Source: Eledone cirrhosa (taxonomy: Eukaryota; Mollusca; Cephalopoda; Octopoda; Eledonidae). Taken from it: a stretch of 64,000 nucleotides of DNA. Below the pieces are notes generated by a model. It was not told the origin of the DNA and did not search any database. It worked only from the letters and a program-made list of their open reading frames with translations. Location: assembly GCA_964016885.1 (NCBI GenBank), contig OZ024744.1:74854998-74918997 (forward strand), in the 5' to 3' direction. Shown here in pieces: positions 59,854-64,000 of this stretch (the first letter of the stretch is position 1; each line of letters opens with the position of its first letter). Made by a program: the position numbers and the translations under genes.

Positions 59854-61843
59854 ATGGCTAATTCCCCTCTTCACGAAGCAGCTGAAAGCCTTCCTCCAAA
59901 AATAACACCTCACACCGACACCACCATTGTAAATGTTACTACGTTTGCCAACACAAAAAAAAATATAAGCAGTAGCAATATTTTAAATTTGTCTCAGGCA
60001 GACATTCATTTCCCGCCATTACCAATGACTGCAGGTGTTAAACCCTCCACCACCACCACCACCGCAACAACCACCACCACCACCACCACCGCGACAACAG
60101 AAACAAAAGAAGAAAAAAATAAATTAACTCGTGACGTCGAAATGAAATCAAGCAAAATGGACTCTTCCGCACCAAAGACGACTGACGTCACCACCACCAC
60201 AACTGAAAATAAAATTAATATTAACGATAGCAACAACAACAACAATGACATTATAAAACCGACCCTCAGTTTCGCCATCGTAGCATAACAATTCGAAGCG
60301 TTCACGGTAACCCAAGAAGATTTAGAAAATGCCAAACAAATGGTAAAGAAAGATGGGTACAGGGTCAGCCTCCCCCCCCCCCCCCACCTAATAAAATGGA
60401 GCATCGGCACCTGTGCACCGTGTCGTATAGAACAATAAATGTAAAATCGCGCCGAGTGGAACGGGCATCCGAGTCCCAAATCCAAAAAGCTTTGGGACAT
60501 GTGTGGGCAAGAAAAACCCACATCAGACGTGGGCAAAAGTATGGAACCGTGGATGTGTTCTTTGAAACACCAGAGGAGGCTAGAGAACACTCCATGGCCC
60601 CATTAAAAAGTGACGACCTCACACTCGTCCCATGCTATTGTGGCCAGAGACTCGTAAAGATCAGGGTGACCCACGTTCCACCGGCCATCGAAATTCCCTG
60701 GCTAATAGCGGCTGTCCTCACCGGCATCGAAGCCAACACGACAATAATAGCAGTAGCAAAAGAAAAGCAGGAAAACTGGTCCGGATCTGGGATGGAGCTC
60801 CTGATCCAAGCGGACCAAAAAAGCATTGAGGAGATCCCAGAGGTAATAGACCTCACTGACGGCAGCCACCTCACGGTAATTGTCGAGGGCAGAAGACCTA
60901 GGTGTGTCGTTTGTGGTGAAGGAACCCACCTAAGGGCTTTCTGCCCTCAGGCTAAAAGGTTGAGGCCACCTCTCCTACCCACCCCAGTGACAAAACCATC
61001 AACACCACCAGTAGCAGAGATGGCAGCAACAACTGTAGCAGCAACAACAGAAGCAACTATAACAGCAACAACCCCAGCAACAGTAGCAAAACCAACACCA
61101 CTACCACCACCAGCAAAACCAACACCACCACCACCCAACGCTTCAGAACTAGCACCAGCGCCTACACCATCCACCACACCACAACCAAAACTAACGGCTG
61201 TGGAGGATTTTCCACTCCCCGGCCTATCACAACTGGAGACAGATTGTGACGACGAGGAGTGGGAAACGATATCCGGAAAAAAAAAAGAAACCAAAAAAGA
61301 AAAAATTCTCTTCCTTCCCCCTCCAAAAACAAAATACAGAGGGAAACAAATAAACTAAGAAACAAAAAAGTTAGGACAGATATGCCACCATCCACACCAG
61401 CATCACCAACCCCATCAACCCAAACACCAACACCATCACCATCATCATCCCCAGCACCACCATCACCTACACCACAAAAGTCACCAAAAAGCGAAACAGA
61501 AACAAACCCACAACAAACGCAAACAAAACAAAACAACCAAAACGATACACACTACACAGCATTAAATTTGAACAACAAGCAATTATTACACTACATCCAA
61601 CACAACACCAGCATCACAGAAAAAGACTACACAACAACCCCAAAATTCACACCACCTCCACACATACAAATCACTCGCATCACACAGAAAACGTACATGA
61701 CACTAAAACAAAAATTCCCCAAAGACATCGGAGACTTCCGACAAGCACTCTCCAGGAGGATTTATAAGGACATCCTTCCTGAGGAGGCCACAAGCAGTGA
61801 AAAGGATGGAAAAGCCGTCCTTCCCCTACGAGAAGTAAGGTAA
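59854..61843 (+). pseudogene. LINE ORF1 (CCHC nucleic-acid-binding protein), frame broken
   Basis: Three frames must be joined. 59854-60288 is a Thr/Asn-rich N-terminus ending in a TAA. 60396-61358, reached after a poly-C tract (60372-60385), has a likely RRM-like fold (CTVSYRTINVKSRRVER, YGTVDVFFETPEEAREH, VKIRVTHVPPAIEIPW) and the zinc knuckle CVVCGEGTHLRAFC (C-x2-C-x4-H-x4-C), then a Pro/Thr-rich spacer. 61259-61843, overlapping in another frame after a poly-A tract (61279-61288), is a Pro/Thr-rich segment with a conserved-looking end (RQALSRRIYKDILPEEATSS). ORF1 proteins of this type bind the LINE RNA. The breaks at homopolymers could be real decay or sequencing error; the TAA is a separate defect. 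Confidence 0.75.
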
Positions 61844-61877
61844 GTGGTCTTTCCCATCTTTTCCACTCCTTTTCAAC

Positions 61878-64000
61878 ATGACCTCACTCAGAATAGGCAG
61901 CATAAATGCGCGTGGCTTGGGGTCGTCATGGAAGCAGGGCCACCTGCTCAACGACCTCAGGTCACTAAACATAGATGTAGTGGCCATCAGCGAGACCAGA
62001 ATCTCCGAAGCACAGGCTTTCGCACCGATCTTCGGCGGCTACGATGTGTACGCATCTCCCAGCCGTCCGGGATCGGGGGGAGGAGTTGCTGTGCTTTTTC
62101 GGAGAGGTTTGGATCTTGCCATACGGGCCATCTTCCTGGACCCAGAAGGTAAGTTGGTGGTGCTGGACGTGACCAGCGGAGACGGGCAAGCTTTCAGGTT
62201 AGTGGCCGTCTATGCCCCGACAGGAGCAGGGCGGCCTGATTTCTTCCGGCGTCTGGAGACCTTTCTTGGAACGTCCCGCTCTTTAGTGTTAGTGGGCGAC
62301 TGGAACGGGATCTTAGATGCACGCTGGGATTGTGTGGGATTAGTGGATAGGGAAGGAGGGTGCAAGAGTCTCACCAACCTGCTCAGACGTTTTGAACTGT
62401 CTGACAGGTACCGACTGGATTTCCCGAATGTACCAATGTGGACTTGGACAAATCGCATAGGGTCATCCAGATCATATCTAGATAGAGTATTTTGTAGGGA
62501 AATAGATAGGTCTAGCATAGGCTGTCCACAATTCAAGATAGTCAGCTACACGGACCACAAATTCGTGATCTGTGTGCTTGACTTAGATAGGCTTCAAAGA
62601 CGAGGACCCGGCTACTGGAAGCTAAACGCGTCCTTACCAGCGCGCAAGGCCTACAGAGACCGGATTAGCGAACTAGTTAATCGGGCGTTGACGGGGGCCA
62701 TCGTCAACAACAAGTGGTGGTTTGCTCTGAAAAGAGCAATTAGAATAGAGTCCATTAGGTTTAGTAAGACATTAGCAATAGAGAAAAATAGAGCAGAGGG
62801 AGAATTAGTTAGAAAATTAGATGAGGCGCTTAGCAAAGGCATCGCGACCGACGTACTTGCGGCGAAATTGGCCCTTGACCAATTCTTCAATGCAAAGCAC
62901 GAAGGCTGCGTTGTCAGAGCTAGGGTGCGTGCTCTCAGACACGAGGGGACGAAAGCCGTTGAATGGGCCCGAGTGGCGGAGGCGCGTCGTGGCAACAAAG
63001 CCACGATCCGGTCTTTGGTGGACCACGACGGGCGCATGCTACTCGATCCCGGGCAAATGTGTGAAGCTTTTCAGCGACACTTCGCTCAACTGTTCGGGGG
63101 CAGTGGCGGGCCGGATCGAGGGATGGACTTTAGTGTCTACCTCGACGGACTGCCGCGGCTTTCGGCCACTGAGGCGGAGTGTTGCGAAAAGCCGATAACA
63201 ACCGCTGAAGTACGGGATGCAATGACTAGTTGCACAAGGGGCAAATCGCCTGGTTTGGATGGTCTGCCCTATGAACTTTACGTACAAATGCCAAACTTGT
63301 TCGGAGGCCTCTTGGCGGACGTCTACTGCAACTGGCAACAGAACGGGAGAATTCCCAGCTCTGTGAGCCGAGGAGCGGTGGCGCTGCTGAGAAAGGATCC
63401 GAACAAGGGGGATAACATAGATAATTTTAGGCCCATAACTCTGATAAACACAGAGTTCAAGATTTTGGCCAAGGTGCTAGCAAAGAGGTTGGCGCTTGTC
63501 GTTGGTGGTCTGGTGGGAGAGGCACAGACATGCGCCATTCCCGACAGATCCATCCACGACAACCTCCACCTCATGCGATACATCGTAGAGAGGGTAGCTA
63601 GGGAACCTGGCACGGGTGGGTCTTTGATCAATTTAGATCAGTCGAAAGCCTTCGATAGGGTCGACCATCGTTACCTAGCGGCAGTCCTGAGGGCGGCTGG
63701 CTTTGGGCCCGTCTTCAGAGGCTGGATCGCTGCCATGCACAGCGACATCTGCTCTGTAGTGAGAGTGAACGGTCACCTTTCGGAACCGTTCAACATCATG
63801 CGCTCGGTCCGCCAAGGATGTCCCCTCTCGTCCCTATTGTACGTATTGACTCTCGAGCCATTACTGCACAAACTGGAGACGTTGAGGGGGGTCCCGCGCG
63901 AACTAGGATGCGGAAGATCCGTGTTAGCATATGCCGACGATGTCACCGTAGTGGTGTCGAACGCCAAACACATCGAGGCGATCGGCACTACACTAAGAGA
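61878..64000 (+). CDS. LINE ORF2: APE endonuclease and reverse transcriptase, open to window end
   Basis: ATG at 61878, 34 bp after ORF1, chosen because the APE domain begins directly behind it; I translated through to 64000 without a stop (707 codons, partial). APE: IGSINARGLGSSW (N-type start), VVAISETRIS (catalytic Glu), RLVAVYAPTGAG, LVLVGDWNGILD (D-x-N), SSRSYLDRVF and YTDHKFV (final D-H). Linker with RCTRGKSPGLDGLPYELY-type pre-palm piece. RT: NFRPITLINTEFKILAKVLA, INLDQSKAFDRVDHRYLAAV (A), SVRQGCPLSSLLYVLTLEPL (B), LAYADDVTVVVS (YADD). The thumb and C-terminal knuckle lie beyond the edge. All visible catalytic residues of both domains are present, making this the only undamaged long enzyme frame in the window. 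The element may be recent, but ORF1 is broken. Confidence 0.93.
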   Translation, partial: MTSLRIGSINARGLGSSWKQGHLLNDLRSLNIDVVAISETRISEAQAFAPIFGGYDVYASPSRPGSGGGVAVLFRRGLDLAIRAIFLDPEGKLVVLDVTSGDGQAFRLVAVYAPTGAGRPDFFRRLETFLGTSRSLVLVGDWNGILDARWDCVGLVDREGGCKSLTNLLRRFELSDRYRLDFPNVPMWTWTNRIGSSRSYLDRVFCREIDRSSIGCPQFKIVSYTDHKFVICVLDLDRLQRRGPGYWKLNASLPARKAYRDRISELVNRALTGAIVNNKWWFALKRAIRIESIRFSKTLAIEKNRAEGELVRKLDEALSKGIATDVLAAKLALDQFFNAKHEGCVVRARVRALRHEGTKAVEWARVAEARRGNKATIRSLVDHDGRMLLDPGQMCEAFQRHFAQLFGGSGGPDRGMDFSVYLDGLPRLSATEAECCEKPITTAEVRDAMTSCTRGKSPGLDGLPYELYVQMPNLFGGLLADVYCNWQQNGRIPSSVSRGAVALLRKDPNKGDNIDNFRPITLINTEFKILAKVLAKRLALVVGGLVGEAQTCAIPDRSIHDNLHLMRYIVERVAREPGTGGSLINLDQSKAFDRVDHRYLAAVLRAAGFGPVFRGWIAAMHSDICSVVRVNGHLSEPFNIMRSVRQGCPLSSLLYVLTLEPLLHKLETLRGVPRELGCGRSVLAYADDVTVVVSNAKHIEAIGTTLR

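Larger units (their letters stand above)
59645..64000 (+). mobile_element. Tx1-like LINE, long copy running off the right edge
   Basis: A 5' UTR (59645-59853), ORF1 (59854-61843, frame-broken) and ORF2 (61878 onward, open). The start is placed at the end of the ATT array because no other boundary is visible. Related fragments in the window are at 1-2800, 7175-10770 and 45640-47752. Two-ORF layout with a CCHC protein followed by APE-RT fits the Tx1/L1 group. Confidence 0.85.

Overview
The window looks like gene-poor, repeat-dominated DNA from an animal nuclear genome, most likely a cephalopod (octopus-like). The evidence is indirect. It holds several copies of a tRNA-type SINE whose body and tail (a GGGTCGATAAAATAAAG-type block, then a GGCCTTGTGCC tail) I know as typical of cephalopod SINEs. 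It also has very long (AT)n, (CA)n and (ATT)n arrays and a dense mixture of non-LTR retrotransposons, Penelope-like elements (PLEs) and Helitrons. I found no host gene, exon chain, rRNA or functional tRNA.

Layout. 1-2800: two pieces of a Tx1/L1-group-like APE LINE. 2803-6320: two minus-strand LINE fragments with restriction-like endonuclease (RLE), one carrying a (CT)n expansion and one a SINE with target-site duplication. 7175-10770: a second Tx1-like LINE copy (minus). 11349-20062: a tandemly duplicated block of another RLE LINE; its second copy carries a Helitron. 20650-24160: an RTE-like LINE (minus) in which a 70-bp piece of RT coding sequence has become a 19-copy minisatellite. 24340-34290: four PLE copies, two with inverted terminal repeats, mixed with a Helitron and microsatellites. 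34290-39745: microsatellites, SINEs, fold-back repeats and a deleted mariner. 39746-44102: a full-length Helitron with a decayed Rep-helicase. 44104-45640: nested palindromes. 45640-47752: a third Tx1-like LINE. 47826-50620: an RLE LINE. 50644-54598 and 55681-59615: two near-identical full-length R4/Dong-like RLE LINEs next to (ATT)n arrays. 59645-64000: a Tx1-like LINE with an open ORF2 running off the right edge.

The coding content is almost entirely self-mobilisation machinery: APE+RT, RT+RLE, RT+GIY-YIG, HUH-Rep+helicase and DDD transposase. The strongest unexpected signals are small self-cleaving-ribozyme candidates. The exact 5' end of both R4-like elements can be folded by hand into an HDV-like double pseudoknot of about 83 nt whose P1 begins at the element's first base. 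The 3' regions of PLE copies carry hammerhead-type cores with the same geometry, and there is one more complete-looking hammerhead at 37751-37797. Other notable structures are a paralogous empty site for a Helitron, one in-frame TGA shared by both R4-like copies, and a ~115-bp module that lies beside AT arrays in all five places.

All folds and alignments were done by eye; boundaries given to the base are those I could read directly, the others are approximate.
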